Shown here: one piece after another, positions 12,368-24,049 of the stretch
Numbering within the stretch: the stretch's first letter is position 1
Layout: every line of letters begins with the position of its first letter
Program-made: the position numbers and the translations under genes
Notes under the pieces: generated by a model
Told to the model about the DNA's origin: nothing
The model's database searches: none
What the model saw: only the letters and a program-made list of their open reading frames with translations
Assembly (NCBI RefSeq): GCF_016097555.1
Contig: NC_054706.1
Span: 53,333,793 to 53,397,792 of the forward strand
Source: Gigantopelta aegis
Taxonomy: Eukaryota; Mollusca; Gastropoda; Neomphalida; Peltospiridae
DNA: 64,000 nucleotides
Direction: 5' to 3'

Positions 12368-13883
12368 GTCTGAACAAAATAAGAAACTTCCGCTAACTTT
12401 GCTTGAACATAACTTGATGAAAACAAACCGGGGGAATAATTGTTATATATGCGTTTAAAGAGTGTTCCATGATGCATCGTTTTGTGTAAAAATCATGGCC
12501 ATAGGTTAACAGAAACTGGAAGAAATTTTGACCAAGTGTGGTAGGGGTTAAAAAAAACCCCACCCACTTAATAACGGGTATGACCACCTCTTGAATTGAC
12601 CACTGCAGTGCATCGCAGGCGCATAGAATTGACTAAGTGTGTATTTCTGCTTGTGGAATATTGTTCCATTCCTGAATGAGCGCTTGACGAAGTTTGTTGA
12701 CGTTAGCGGGTGGGTTGGGATGACGATTCAATCATCTGTCCAGACTATGCCAGACATGCTCGATGGGGTTGAGATCAGGACTTTTAGCGGGCCAGTCATC
12801 AATGAAATCAATGTTATTTGTCCTAAGAAAATTTACAGTGTCTCTAGCTGTATGAGAGGTGGCATTATCATGCTGAAAAATCGAGATGTTGGCGTTGTTA
12901 TGGAACAGAGGAATGACGTCATGAGCGAAAATGTCATCGCGGTAATGTTGAGCATTTAAATTGCCATCAATGACGACTAGTGGTGAACGATAACCATGGG
13001 CAATGGCTGCCCAGACCATGACACAACCCCCACCCCCGAAACGATCTCGTTGAAGAACATAACAGTCAGCATAGCGTTCATTTCTCCTATGGTAGACGCA
13101 CACCCTGCCATCACCACGTTGTAAAGAAAATCTGGATTCATCTGAAAAAAAGAACGGTATTCCAGCGTCGCCGTATCCAATGAGTGTGTACACGTGCCCA
13201 ATTAAGACGATTTAGACGATGACATTGCGTTAAAACGCATCCGACGTAAGGACGTTGTGCATGTAAACCGTTCTGCCGCAGACGATTACGAACAGTTTGC
13301 CCACTGATTCGGTTATTATGAAGCCCAGGTGTGTTAGCAGCAGTAGCAGTGGCAGATTGGAATCGATTACGCAAATGCGTGTTCATGATATAGCGGTCTT
13401 GATCACACGTTGTAACACGAGAACATCCACGACGTGGCAAGTCGTTGGTGCTTCCTGTCGTTCGAAAAATCTTACGCGAAGATTTCGTATCGCTCGACTA
13501 GAACTCCCAACATGCCTTGCAACGTCTTCCTTCGACATGCCAATCGCCCGTTCGCGTAAATTATTGGGTATTCTTGGCATACTAAAAATGCTACAATGTA
13601 AAAAACATTTTTGAAGCGTTTTCGTTCACTTGAAAACAATGTCAGTAAGACAAGTAAAACAAATTGACCAAATACTACACAGGACATGTCGAACCATGCA
13701 TGCACGTGCAAATTGAATTTCACGTTGTCGACGATTAACAGTGCAAAAATAATCGATAAAATTCACGAATCCTGATAATACAGCTCAAGGCTAATACTAC
13801 CTATATAATTTCATTACACAATGAATTCTTTAACATAACAAATACTATATGTACAAATCGGAAGTTTCTTTTTTTGTTCAATA
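12368..13883 (-). mobile_element. Tc1-like transposon, second family, copy 2
   Basis: The ends are CTGAACAAAATAAGAAAC near 12370 and its inverse near 13880; the outermost bases have mutated compared with copy 1. It is 1516 bp, in the same orientation as copy 1 and 0.6 kb from it. The two copies align along their full length with scattered substitutions and a few indels by eye. Confidence 0.87.
12568..13580 (-). pseudogene. Tc1-like transposase, degenerate copy 2 of the second family
   Basis: The same protein as copy 1, starting MPRIPNNLRERAIGM at 13580. Compared with copy 1 it lacks LDAG-type residues after the first helix, and there is a frameshift near 13460 (RVRFFERQEAPT). Downstream, FFSDESRFSLQRGDGRVCVY supplies the first Asp, and FQHDNATSHTA and SPDLNPIEHVWHSL the other catalytic positions. 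It ends at a TAA near 12568. Non-functional as read. Confidence 0.87.
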
Positions 13884-14036
13884 TATATAGTTACTAAATG
13901 GCAGGAAACATTTTTCAACACAAAAAATTTCTTATTTAGAAATTTGCTCGGTACGGTAAATCGGTATTGATATGATACCGAACGGTATATAAGGTATACC
14001 GCCCAGCTCTACTTCTCCAACAAAATAAACACATAC

Positions 14037-14038
<2 letters not shown>

Positions 14039-14083
<45 letters not shown>
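14039..14083. repeat. (TG)n microsatellite
   Basis: About 22 uninterrupted TG dinucleotides. The open frames across it on both strands are artefacts. Confidence 0.97.
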
Positions 14084-14085
<2 letters not shown>

Positions 14086-14319
14086 CTGAGGGTTTTTTAA
14101 AACACAATCTTACTGTACAATGTTTTAAATATAAAACATTTGACAGAGAAATACATTTGGAAAAACTCAGCTTTTGGTTGAAGTACATGTATCTGTTGGA
14201 ACAAATAATAAATTTGCACATATACATTGTATGTATGAAATTATTTTAGTCAAAAATCAATACTGAGGTACTATAAAACATTAGGATGTTCACAAATCTA
14301 TTGGTGTTATATATAGAGG

Positions 14320-14453
14320 ATTCGTCAGAGTATTTTTTAATATGGGAAATATCAACCGAGGCTTCGTTAATCTGTATTTGTTGAGGCTCTGCCGAGACAA
14401 ATACAGATGAACAGGCCGAGTATTAAAAAATACTCGTGACGAATTCTATTTAT
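14320..14453. repeat. Imperfect palindrome, about 130 bp
   Basis: ATTCGTCAGAGTATTTTTTA near 14322 is mirrored by TAAAAAATACTCGTGACGAA ending near 14446, and the middle halves (CTGTATTTGT and ACAAATACAG) also pair. It abuts the Crypton-like element on its left and may be part of it or a separate foldback MITE. Confidence 0.6.
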
Positions 14454-15522
14454 CATATCACTGTCAATTTTGTTTATTTTCCACTTAAATGATTAATAAA
14501 CAAACGTTATGACGTATGAATACATGTACATGTCAATCACTCAGCTGATAATCGGTTTGTCAATACACCTTGAAGGTTATCTATGCTTTCTGAAACTAGG
14601 TTAAAAGCGGAAACAAAGATTGTAGCTATTTAAACAATTTAATAGTTTTATATATAAACAATGAAATTATAATAAAATAATTGACAATAGCCAAATTTTT
14701 CAAAATAACTTTTCGCGGCATTTTGCCGAGTACTACGTCATTGTCAGACATAGGCCTATCTATGTAACTGACCTATTTAAGGGCTTCATCAAGTTCAGTC
14801 TGAGTCTGTCGAAAATAAGTCTTCGTCGTTTTAGGGGGACAACGGGACTTTTAGGCTGAGCCACATTTATTACGATGTTGCTTTGGAAAGAGGTAAGACT
14901 GTTCGGTTCGTAATGTCCCCCGGTTTCTTTTCGTACACTGATGTAAAACTTGCACAGAATTACATCGAGTTCTTTGGGGGGCATTTCATGTATTGGTCTG
15001 GACTCATTGATTGATTGTAGATAGTTTTCAAAAATGCGCATGTCGTATAGAGTTTTTTTGGCAGTATTCTTATTTTCATTTTCTGTAATGACATTGCCAA
15101 TCATTGTATCATCTACTTCTACAAATCTACGAATTTTGTTTTTTGGGCCTGCCGGATTGTGGCGTCTGCTTCGATGTCCGTGGATCTACCCTATCCCCTG
15201 TTTGCACTAACTAAACGTTCTGGTGACAATTCAGGTTGAATCATAACTATATAATTACCGGAAGGTAGAGTTGCTTTGATTGTAGCACTTCCTTTTTTAT
15301 CGATAGTAACGCTATCTCCGACTTCAAAAGACGCCATGTTTGTTTGTCAACAATTTTGACAGGTGAAAATAGTTCTACGTTTTCGGTATATAATTTGCAT
15401 AATAATGTAATTTGCATACTTATGTTCTAAATATTTGCATACTTATGTCTCAAAATATGTGATTTATGTAATGGGCGTGCCCAATGCTATTCCTTAGTAG
15501 TGATATGATAAAGAGATATTCA
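14442..15522 (-). mobile_element. Element with short TIRs carrying a Crypton-like domain fragment
   Basis: The inverted ends read TTTATCATATCACT near 14448 and AGTGATATGATAAA near 15500. The right part of the minus strand encodes broken protein segments, listed separately. The classification is tentative: the ends look like a DNA transposon, while the protein resembles a Crypton-associated domain, and true Cryptons lack TIRs. Confidence 0.5.
14760..15337 (-). pseudogene. Crypton/QRICH1-type domain fragment, frameshifted
   Basis: ATG at 15337 starts MASFEVGDSVTIDKKGSATI and stops after 48 codons at 15193-15191. After two frame changes the sequence RRFVEVDDTMIGNVITENEN resumes, then NTAKKTLYDMRIFENYLQ, IHEMPPKELDVILCKFYIS and HYEPNSLTSFQS. 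The pattern 'NTxxxTxxxxxxFxxWL ... I..MPPxELxxxLCxFY..VRK..G..YEPxSL..xQ' is the N-terminal helical domain found in Crypton recombinases and proteins such as QRICH1 and ZMYM-type genes. The recombinase catalytic part is absent; after SFQS the frame becomes unrelated. I judge it a dead transposon remnant; family recognition is from memory of the pattern. Confidence 0.6.
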
Positions 15523-15999
15523 TATTCTAAGTAAGAAAACTGTAATTTTAATAATATACAAGTATTTTATTTGTCGTAAACGACTGCAAACTTTAACTGA
15601 AGTCCCTTTAATTGAAGCATTTTCAGAGTTAAATTAATTTTGATAAACTAGTTATAAAATGTACAAGTACAAGTCATTTTCAAGTGAAACACAAATACTT
15701 GATATTTATTTCAGGAAAAAAAAAAAAAAATTGTAAGTTTTACCAGGCTGCAAATTTAGGATTCTGTGCTTGATTGAATTCCAGATTTTGTATTGTAACA
15801 GAAAGATTATGAGAAGGAATCCCAAAATATCTAGATTATATAAATTTGACAATTTTGGCAGAATTATAAAAAGAAAACAAACAAAACAAAAAAGCCCAAA
15901 ATTATTCACTGCTTGTTTACCAATACTGAACATCTTTTAATTATTATAGCCCATAATATAAAGTCTGAAGTATAAGATATCCGTGTCCATTTCAACCGG
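15523..15999. other. AT-rich intron sequence, nothing recognised
   Basis: Contains a poly-A run near 15717-15730. The open frame across it is low complexity. Confidence 0.5.
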
Positions 16000-16212
16000 T
16001 GTAACGAAGGCTGTGGTATGTACTATCCTGTCTGTCGGATGGTGCATATAAAAGATCCCTTGCTGCTAATCGAAAAGAGTAGTCCATGAAGTGGCGACAG
16101 CGGTTTCTTATCTCAATATCTGTGTGGTCCTTAACCATATGTCCGACACCATATAACCGTAAATAAAATGTGTTGAGTGTGTCGTTAAATAAAACATTTC
16201 CTTCCTTCCTTG
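16000..16212 (+). mobile_element. S1 SINE, 5'-truncated
   Basis: Starts in the body (GGCTGTGGTATGTACTATCC) and ends with CTTCCTTCC. Confidence 0.8.
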
Positions 16213-17286
16213 TCCATTTTTGCTTATGTACCCTACATAAGTGTTTGTTGTTTAAGATCTCAATGCCGTGGAGATTGCTAATGGGATTTTAATTGTCACA
16301 CTTTTTTGCTGTGGACTATATTCAAAAAACATTTCCATGACATATTTTTCAACGTGGACATATTTTAAATTACAGGGGTTGTGACCATGTGTTTCTCAAG
16401 GGATGATGTAACACTTAAAAAATATGGCAGAATCAGACTGCTCAAACTACACGCATGGTTTTCCTCAATGTGGTTCAACACAAAATACAAATATTATGTA
16501 TAAATTTAACTAAATACTAGTAAGGCTTCTTAAGTTTAACTTAGTTTAGTTTTTAGTTAATTTAGGATCCAACAAACATTCATTGGTTTTCAGATTTCTA
16601 TCTCTGTTGTTATGTTTATCTCCAAGTAGAAATCAAACCCATTCCAAAACAACTTAAAGTCATCTGTGCATTTATATATTTAGTTACAACTGTACAAAGA
16701 AACCTATGGTGTGCCTACATAATAATATTGATATATTTCAAACGAAGATAAAAAATCAAAATATTTAAAATAAATGTAACAAATGTAATTGTATTATACT
16801 ATGAATAAACAAACAAATAAATTAATGACTGAATGAAAGAATACAGGTATATATCTAATGACACCCCAGCACAAAGAAAAAATGGCTACTGTGTCTTAGC
16901 TGTACATAAAGCATCATATGGGTGAAAATACACATATAATTTAATGTATTTTTATTATTTTAAGTTTGAAACTTGCCAACAGACATTTCAAGTCTGTCTC
17001 TATATACATGTGGTTCTTCCCAGCCTCCAAGAACATTGTTTTTTTTGTAAATAATTTCAGTTTCATTTCACAGAAGACAAAAAGTCCCCCCCCCCCCACC
17101 ATTTTTGTGTGAAATTTAAAAAACAACTGGTTCAGAAATAAATAGATTGTAATGTATACAAGCTCAATTTGACTGAAATCATTCTTCTATTCTGCCTTGA
17201 TTTTCATAATGGTATTTAAATAATATCTGACGAGTCCAGATGACCTTCCATTGTGAACAGTCATTACAAAGTAAAAAGGTTTTTTT
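16213..17286. other. AT-rich intron sequence, nothing recognised
   Basis: A C run at 17086-17096 is the only notable feature. Confidence 0.5.
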
Positions 17287-17405
17287 TTTTAATGATACCA
17301 CTAGAGCACATTAATTTATTAATTATGGGCTACTGGATATAAAACATTTGGTAATTTTGATACATAGTCTTAGAGGGGAAACCCGCTACATTTTTCTATT
17401 GGTAG
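17287..17405 (-). mobile_element. S2 SINE, 3' fragment
   Basis: Reverse of the S2 tail: TGATACCACTAGAGCACATT, then the ATTATGGGCTACTGGAT section. Confidence 0.75.
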
Positions 17406-17964
17406 CAGGATTGGAAAAATCCTGTGCCCAGATCGCCCCGGGGCTACCAGATTTCACAACCGGGCAACCAATTTCGCCCATGATGTAAACCTGGTGGGTT
17501 ACTGGGACAAAAAAAAAAAACCCCACCAACAACACCCCATCCACCCCCTCAAAATCCTGGCTACGGACCTGACTCATCTCAGGACTTAATTTGTATAGTG
17601 TTTCATTGATTGTTTATAAAAGGTAGTGCTCCTCCCCCTAGGATTTTAATCAGGGTATGGCCCCGGAAAGTGTTATCTTCTCTCAAATGATGTCTGACTT
17701 ACAAATGGGCATAAACAGAAAGGATTAAGGAAAGAGGGTTCCATTGTAGAGGAAGTTGTGTTTGCCAATATACAGTCGGAAAACACAGACGGCACAGACA
17801 TAGAATAAAAATATCCCACCTGTACAAATGACATGCTTGTATTATATATATTCTTTATTAATAAATGAGACAAATGATAACACTTATTTGTAGTTTTATT
17901 ATTCTTGAAAGTAATTATCACAATCTTAAATATAACTCATAGATAATACTGTATAAGAATATTT

Positions 17965-19949
17965 GGGGGCTACCAGAATATGATGCTGGGCTATACCACA
18001 ATTTAGGTACCTGGTGGCGGTGGGCTACCAGAATATGATGCTGGGCTATACCACAATTTAGGTACCTGGTAGCGGTGGGCTACCAGAATATGATGCTGGG
18101 CTACCACAATTTAGGTACCTGGTAGCGGTGGGCTACCAGAATATGATGCTGGGCTATACCACAATTTAGGTACCTGGTAGCGGTGGGCTACCAGAATATG
18201 ATGCTGGGCTATACCACAATTTAGGTACCTGGTGGCGGTGGGCTACCAGAATATGATGCTGGGCTACCACAATTTAGGTACCTGGTAGCGGTGGGCTACC
18301 AGAATATGATGCTGGGCTATACCACAATTTAGGTACCTGGTAGCGGTGGGCTACAAGAATATGATGCTGGGCTACCACAATTTAGGTACCTGGTAGCGGT
18401 AGGCTACCAGTATGATGCTGGGCTACCACAATTTAGGTACCTGGTAGCGGTGGGCTACCAGAATATGATGCTGGGCTACCACAATTTAGGTACCTGGTAG
18501 CGGTGGGCTACCAGAATATGATGCTGGGCTACCACAATTTAGGTACCTGGTAGCGGTGGGCTACCAGAATATGATGCTGGGCTATACCACAATTTAGGTA
18601 CCTGGTGGCGGTGGGCTACCAGAATATGATGCTGGGCTACCACAATTTAGGTACCTGGTAGCGGTGGGCTACCAGAATATGATGCTGGACTACCACAATT
18701 TAGGTACCTGGTAGCGGTGGGCTACCAGAATATGATGCTGGGCTATACCACAATTTAGGTACCTGGTAGCGGTGGGCTACAAGAATATGATGCTGGGCTA
18801 CCACAATTTAGGTACCTGGTAGCGGTGGGCTACCAGTATGATGCTGGGCTACCACAATTTAGGTACCTGGTAGCGGTGGGCTACCAGAATATGATGCTGG
18901 GCTACCACAATTTAGGTACCTGGTAGCGGTGGGCTACAAGAATATGATGCTGGGCTACCACAATTTAGGTACCTGGTAGCGGTGGGCTACCAGAATATGA
19001 TGCTGGGCTATACCACAATTTAGGTACCTGGTAGCGGTAGGCTACCAGTATGATGCTGGGCTACCACAATTTAGGTACCTGGTAGCGGTGGGCTACCAGA
19101 ATATGATGCTGGGCTACCACAATTTAGGTACCTGGTAGCGGTGGGCTACCAGAATATGATGCTGGGCTACCACAATTTAGGTACCTGGTAGCGGTGGGCT
19201 ACCAGAATATGATGCTGGGCTACCACAATTTAGGTACCTGGTAGCGGTGGGCTACCAGAATATGATGCTGGGCTACCACAATTTAGGTACCTGGTAGCGG
19301 TGGACTACCAGAATATGATGCTGGACTACCACAATTTAGGTACCTGGTAGCGGTGGGCTACCAGAATATGATGCTGGGCTACCACAATTTAGGTACCTGG
19401 TAGCGGTGGGCTACCAGAATATGATGCTGGGCTACCACAATTTAGGTACCTGGTAGCGGTGGACTACCAGAATATGATGCTGGGCTACCACAATTTAGGT
19501 ACCTGGTAGCGGTGGGCTACCAGAATATGATGCTGGGCTACCACAATTTAGGTACCTGGTAGCGGTGGGCTACCAGAATATGATGCTGGGCTACCACAAT
19601 TTAGGTACCTGGTAGCGGTGGGCTACCAGAATATGATGCTGGGCTACCACAATTTAGGTACCTGGTAGCGGTGGGCTACCAGAATATGATGCTGGGCTAC
19701 CACAATTTAGGTACCTGGTAGCGGTGGGCTACCAGAATATGATGCTGGACTACCACAATTTAGGTACCTGGTAGCGGTGGGCTACCAGAATATGATGCTG
19801 GACTACCACAATTTAGGTACCTGGTAGCGGTGGGCTACCAGAATATGATGCTGGGCTACCACAATTTAGGTACCTGGTAGCGGTGGGCTACCAGAATATG
19901 ATGCTGGGCTACCACAATTTAGGTACCTGGTAGCCCGGTGGGCTACCAC
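17965..19949. repeat. 37-copy minisatellite, 53-bp unit (50- and 55-bp variants)
   Basis: I count 37 copies of the GGTACC-centred unit. Each unit runs GGGCTACCAGAATATGATGC, TGGGCTACCACAATTTAGG, TACCTGGTAGCGGT. Length variants: CTATACCAC in place of CTACCAC (55 bp) and CCAGTATG in place of CCAGAATATG (50 bp). Each junction holds an 8-bp perfect inverted repeat, CTGGTAGC and GCTACCAG, around a GGTGG loop. The unit is itself a degenerate dimer, since both halves begin GGGCTACCA. It lies in the USP31-like intron. Mixed unit lengths of 53, 55 and 50 rule out one continuous coding frame. Confidence 0.97.
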
Positions 19950-20741
19950 TAAACTGAAACATTTTTCCAACCCTGAGTAGCAAAGGAAATTTTATATGCA
20001 ACATCCAACAGACAGAATAGCACAACCTTTGATATAGCAGTCACAGGGCTATCTCTGGGTAATCAGAAAAGTTTGCCAAATTATCTTAAAAAATCAAAAC
20101 CCATAGCTATTTTCCAACAAAATATCAATTATTACACTAATTAGTTTTGCCAATTTTAAAAAACATTTTCACCAATTGATCTTAAAATTCGCAATTGCCG
20201 AATTTAGTGAGTGACATAACTAGCCCTGCAGTCATCTGGAGCGAGAAATAGCCCAATGGGCTCACTGACAGGGATCGATCCCAGACCAGCCACGCATCAG
20301 GCGAACGCTATACTAGTATTACTATAAGGCTAAGTCCCGCCCCAGTAGACCATTCCAAATGCATTAAGGTCAAAGTAAGTTAATTTAACATGCACATGAT
20401 GGTACTGATGGAACATGGAAAACAGTTCAAGTTCATGCATTTGTGCTTTAACAAAAAGTGTGCTTGCGAACTTTGTTTTCAAAAAAAAATTAAATACAAA
20501 GGATAACCCACGTGTATAACTGTAAACAACTTGACAATAGAATGACAGCCACACCAGCCAACCTTACTACAAACTGCAAAAATTGACATTGAAAATCACT
20601 TGCAATTATTTCTTGGTTCATGCAAGTACATTTGTATGAACTGAAAACAAAAATGAGCACAATGTCTGACTTCATAGCACACAGTATACATACCTGATTT
20701 AAATAAAGTTTTGTTGGCATACTATTATACCAGGCGCAGAT

Positions 20742-20743
<2 letters not shown>
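19950..20743. other. Intron sequence after the minisatellite
   Basis: Apart from the reverse SINE head at 20.23-20.32 kb, nothing recognised. Confidence 0.5.
20228..20318 (-). mobile_element. SINE head fragment
   Basis: Reverse of the S1/S2 head: GGGATCGATCCCAGACC (B box) and GAAATAGCCCAATGGGCT. Confidence 0.7.

Positions 20744-20780
<37 letters not shown>
20744..20780 (+). repeat. Poly-G run of 37 bases
   Basis: 37 consecutive G residues between GCAGATCC and TGTCGAGTGG. Other G runs: 139-154 (16), 2048-2076 (29) and 47943-47957 (15). Such runs may form quadruplexes or be inflated by sequencing error. Confidence 0.9.
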
Positions 20781-20781
<1 letters not shown>

Positions 20782-21410
20782 GTCGAGTGGGTCCAGACCC
20801 TCTGCTCAGGACAACTTTTTTTTCACTTATTTTAATGAGTGAGTGCATGAACTTAAATATTTTTCATTTAATTAGTTGTATATGAACCCTCCCCCCAGCC
20901 CCGCAAAAAATTCTGAATCCGCACCCCCATATATACAAAAAAACAAAGAAAAAAGATTCCTTGCTGCTAATAAAAACATAATTGCTTGAGAAATAGATTT
21001 TTTTTTCTTGCATGTTCAGGCATACATTTTGTATTCTAGTCTGGACATGTAATAGCCACTGATCAAACAATGTGCATGGGTATTACTAGTCTGTCCCATC
21101 CTCCTACAAAAATGTTTTGTTTTGGTAAATATTTTCAGTTTGGTTTGACCTAAAAAGAAAAGTAACAGTGTTTTGGAAATAACAAAATTATACTATTTTT
21201 GTGTGCAATTTAGAAAACAAATGGCTCAGAAATAAATAACTTGCAGTAAATTTCATTGTATGAAAAAAAGCCACTTCCTGTGGGATGAACTGTAGACTGA
21301 CAATCGGTACAGCACTCGTGTGAGGTATTCCGTGTCAATTAAGAATTGAATCTCCTCTGTGGACCTATTCTCATTGGGTTTCTCCTGTTCCAATCAAGAG
21401 GATGGGATTT

Positions 21411-21713
21411 AGCTCAGTCGGTTGAGTGCTCACTTGAGGTGCTTGCATCACAGGATTGAACCACCTCGGTGGATCCATTCAACTGTGAGTTTTTTTTACC
21501 CGTCCAGTGCACTGTGGCCGTCAAATGTCGTGGTGTGTGCTTTCCTGTCTATGGGAAAGTGCATACAAAAGATCCCTTGCTGCATTAGAAAAAGGTAACC
21601 GGTTTCCTCTGATGACTATGTACATCAGAATTGCCAAATGTTTAACATCCAATAGCTGATGATTAATTAATCAATGTGCTCTAGTGGTGTCATTAAACAA
21701 AACAAACAAACTT
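21411..21713 (+). mobile_element. S2-type SINE with a different tRNA-like head
   Basis: The head reads TTAGCTCAGTCGGTTGAGTG (A box) and GGATTGAACC (B box), unlike the GGTAAAGCG head of other copies, but the body and ATTAAACAAAACAAAC tail are standard S2. Confidence 0.8.
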
Positions 21714-21724
21714 TTTATTTCAAT

Positions 21725-21922
21725 CAATGTCCCACGACTGGTATATCAAAGGTTGTGGAATGTGCTGTCCTGTCTGTGGGAAAGTGCATACAAAAGATCC
21801 CTTGCTGCTGATAAAAAAGTGTAGTGGATTTCTACTATGTGTCGTAACGACCACATTTTTAACATCCAACAGCCGATGATAAATAAATAAACATTCTTTA
21901 GTGGTATCATTAAACAAAACAA
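21725..21922 (+). mobile_element. S2 SINE, 5'-truncated
   Basis: Body from CCCACGACTGGTATATCA to ATTAAACAAAACAACC, directly after another S2 copy. Confidence 0.75.
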
Positions 21923-21934
21923 CCGTTAGCTTTT

Positions 21935-22207
21935 ACTTGACCCGTCGGTGGGCCCATTGGGTTATTTCTCACTCCAGCCAGTGCACCACGACTGGTATAT
22001 CAAAGGCCGTGGTATGTGTTATCCTGTCTGTCGGATGGTGCATATAAAAGATCCCTTGCTGCTAATCGAAAAGACAAGCCCATGAAGTGGTGACAGAGGG
22101 TTTCCTCTCTTAACATCTGTGTGGTCCTTAACCATATGTCCTACGCCATATAACCATTAATAAAATATGTTTAGTGTGTTGTTAAATAAAATACTTCCTT
22201 CCTTCTT
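21935..22207 (+). mobile_element. S1 SINE, missing the A box
   Basis: Starts at CCCGTCGGTGGGCCCATTGG and ends TTAAATAAAATACTTCC with CTTCC repeats. Confidence 0.8.
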
Positions 22208-22550
22208 TTACTTGACTGATACTGGTTTCCTTTTTCCACATAATGTAAACTATTAAAATCAATACACTATGACTAATGATGCTGCCTCATTACACTAAAC
22301 ACCCAGCAATTTTAAAACAAATAAAAAAACAACAACAACAAATACATGTAATTCAAGACCTCATCAGACATTAAAAATGTAAATTTAGAAATGGCAACAA
22401 TTATGGATTTTTATATAAAAAAAATTGTCAATCTAAGCATGAGTACAATGTAGTGCATTCAACATGATTAAAATAATTGCAATAATCAGTTTGACACAAT
22501 GCAGACACGAACTCTGAAACAAATGTTATGAATGTAAATGCCAAGCCATA

Positions 22551-22830
22551 TTAATAACCCGTTAATGATACAAGTTGTCGCAAACAATTACATTTAGAAA
22601 ATTGTGATAATAAAATGTTTGCATGCCAACCACGGCCGCGTGTGACAACTAACAAATCCACGCTATGTGAATTATCCCCTCGGACACAAACTGTTGGTAC
22701 AAACAGGTAGCAATCGGAATGCCCCGCAGTTTGGGCAAACCGGATAATGTTCTGTGTCAATCACAAAATCCAGTCTGTCAATAGAACTACACCAAGCAGT
22801 TCCATGTTGTTTGAGGTCTTGTAACCCCTC
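22551..22830 (-). other. Short cysteine-rich open frame, unrecognised
   Basis: One minus-strand frame ending near 22672 reads DLKQHGTAWCSSIDRLDFVI, then DTEHYPVCPNCGAFRLL and PVCTNSLCPRG and a stop. The CPNCG-x(7)-C-x(4)-C spacing suggests a zinc ribbon. The region is more GC-rich than its surroundings. No clear acceptor or upstream frame was found. It could be the last exon of a nested gene, a transposon remnant or chance. Confidence 0.3.
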
Positions 22831-23423
22831 GAGCCCTACAACACTTTTCCCCCATTGTGACAGGTTTGTTTTCTCACAAAAAAAGGAATGAATAAGGTTA
22901 AGTGGTTTGGTCTCTTGATCCATAAATAAATGAATGAATTTTATGAAGGGGGAAAACATTTTAAAAAGATTTTTTGTTTTCAAAACTGTCAGGCTTAGAG
23001 ACATTTTTTGTGTATACTATATTAAATTTCCATTCATGTATCCAACACGGGTTCTTGTAGTATAGTACGTACAGAGTACAGGTGCATGTATGTGTACCTG
23101 TATGTCGTCTATATATAGCTAACTGTAGTTATCAGGCATATAACGGCATAGGGTCAAAGGTCACTGACCTCACTGACCTCACTGGTCAACAAAAATCTGG
23201 TCTATCTACCTGTAACATCTTAATGTGGTCACCAAATACAATGTACGACTTTAACATATACATGTATTCATAAACCAGTGTTCTAAATGTCCACAGACCC
23301 TCAGGGGATTACACGAAGACCCATTAGCATATCTGGGGTTATGTACATACATTTGTATGGCACAGTTATAGGAAATGAAGGTACAGGTGTATACTGGAGC
23401 TATAAAGTTAAAGTTAGTTTATT

Positions 23424-23715
23424 TTGTTTAATGACATCACTAGAGCACATTGATTTATTAATCATCGGCTATTGGATGTCAAACATTTGGTTATTTTGAT
23501 ATATAGTCTTAGAGATGGAACAACCACATGTTCTGATTAGTTTCAAAGGATCTTTTATATGCACCATCCCCCATCCCTCACAGGATAGCACATACCATGG
23601 CCTTTCATATACCAGTCGTGATGCACTGGCTGAAATGAGAAATAGCCCAATGGATCCACTGATGGGGACTGATCCTAGTCCGACCGTGCATAAAGCAAGC
23701 ACTTTATCACTGGAC
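23424..23715 (-). mobile_element. S2 SINE, near full length
   Basis: Reverse-strand S2: tail TTTAATGACATCACTAGAGC, body GCACATACCATGGCC, head end GGACTGATCCTAGTCCG. Confidence 0.8.
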
Positions 23716-24049
23716 ATATATGACATACCAGACCTTGCCATGAAAAACAATTGAGGGGAGTCATTAGAAGTCAAAGAAACACACAGTTTAAATGCATTTT
23801 CTATATAACTATAGTTACCTTCAGCTCCTCTCTGCAGGGTCAAATGAGCTACGGACCCAACATTAATGACACTAACAAATTAGATAAACCATATATTGAC
23901 CTTTACATATATATGAAGACTATTCAGTCATTGCATTTCTGGAAGTAGAGAAGATTTATTAAAATTGGTGATATGCCTGTTAATGAGTTTTCTGGAGAAG
24001 CACACACATTAATGAATGATTGTCAGTTTGTTTTGGACCAACTACTGAT

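Noticed and set aside
14009..14249. Open frames on both strands at 14.0-14.2 kb
   Set aside because: They read through the TG microsatellite and have low-complexity peptides.
17965..19949. CRISPR-like array
   Set aside because: The units are contiguous with no unique spacers, and the genome is eukaryotic; it is a minisatellite.
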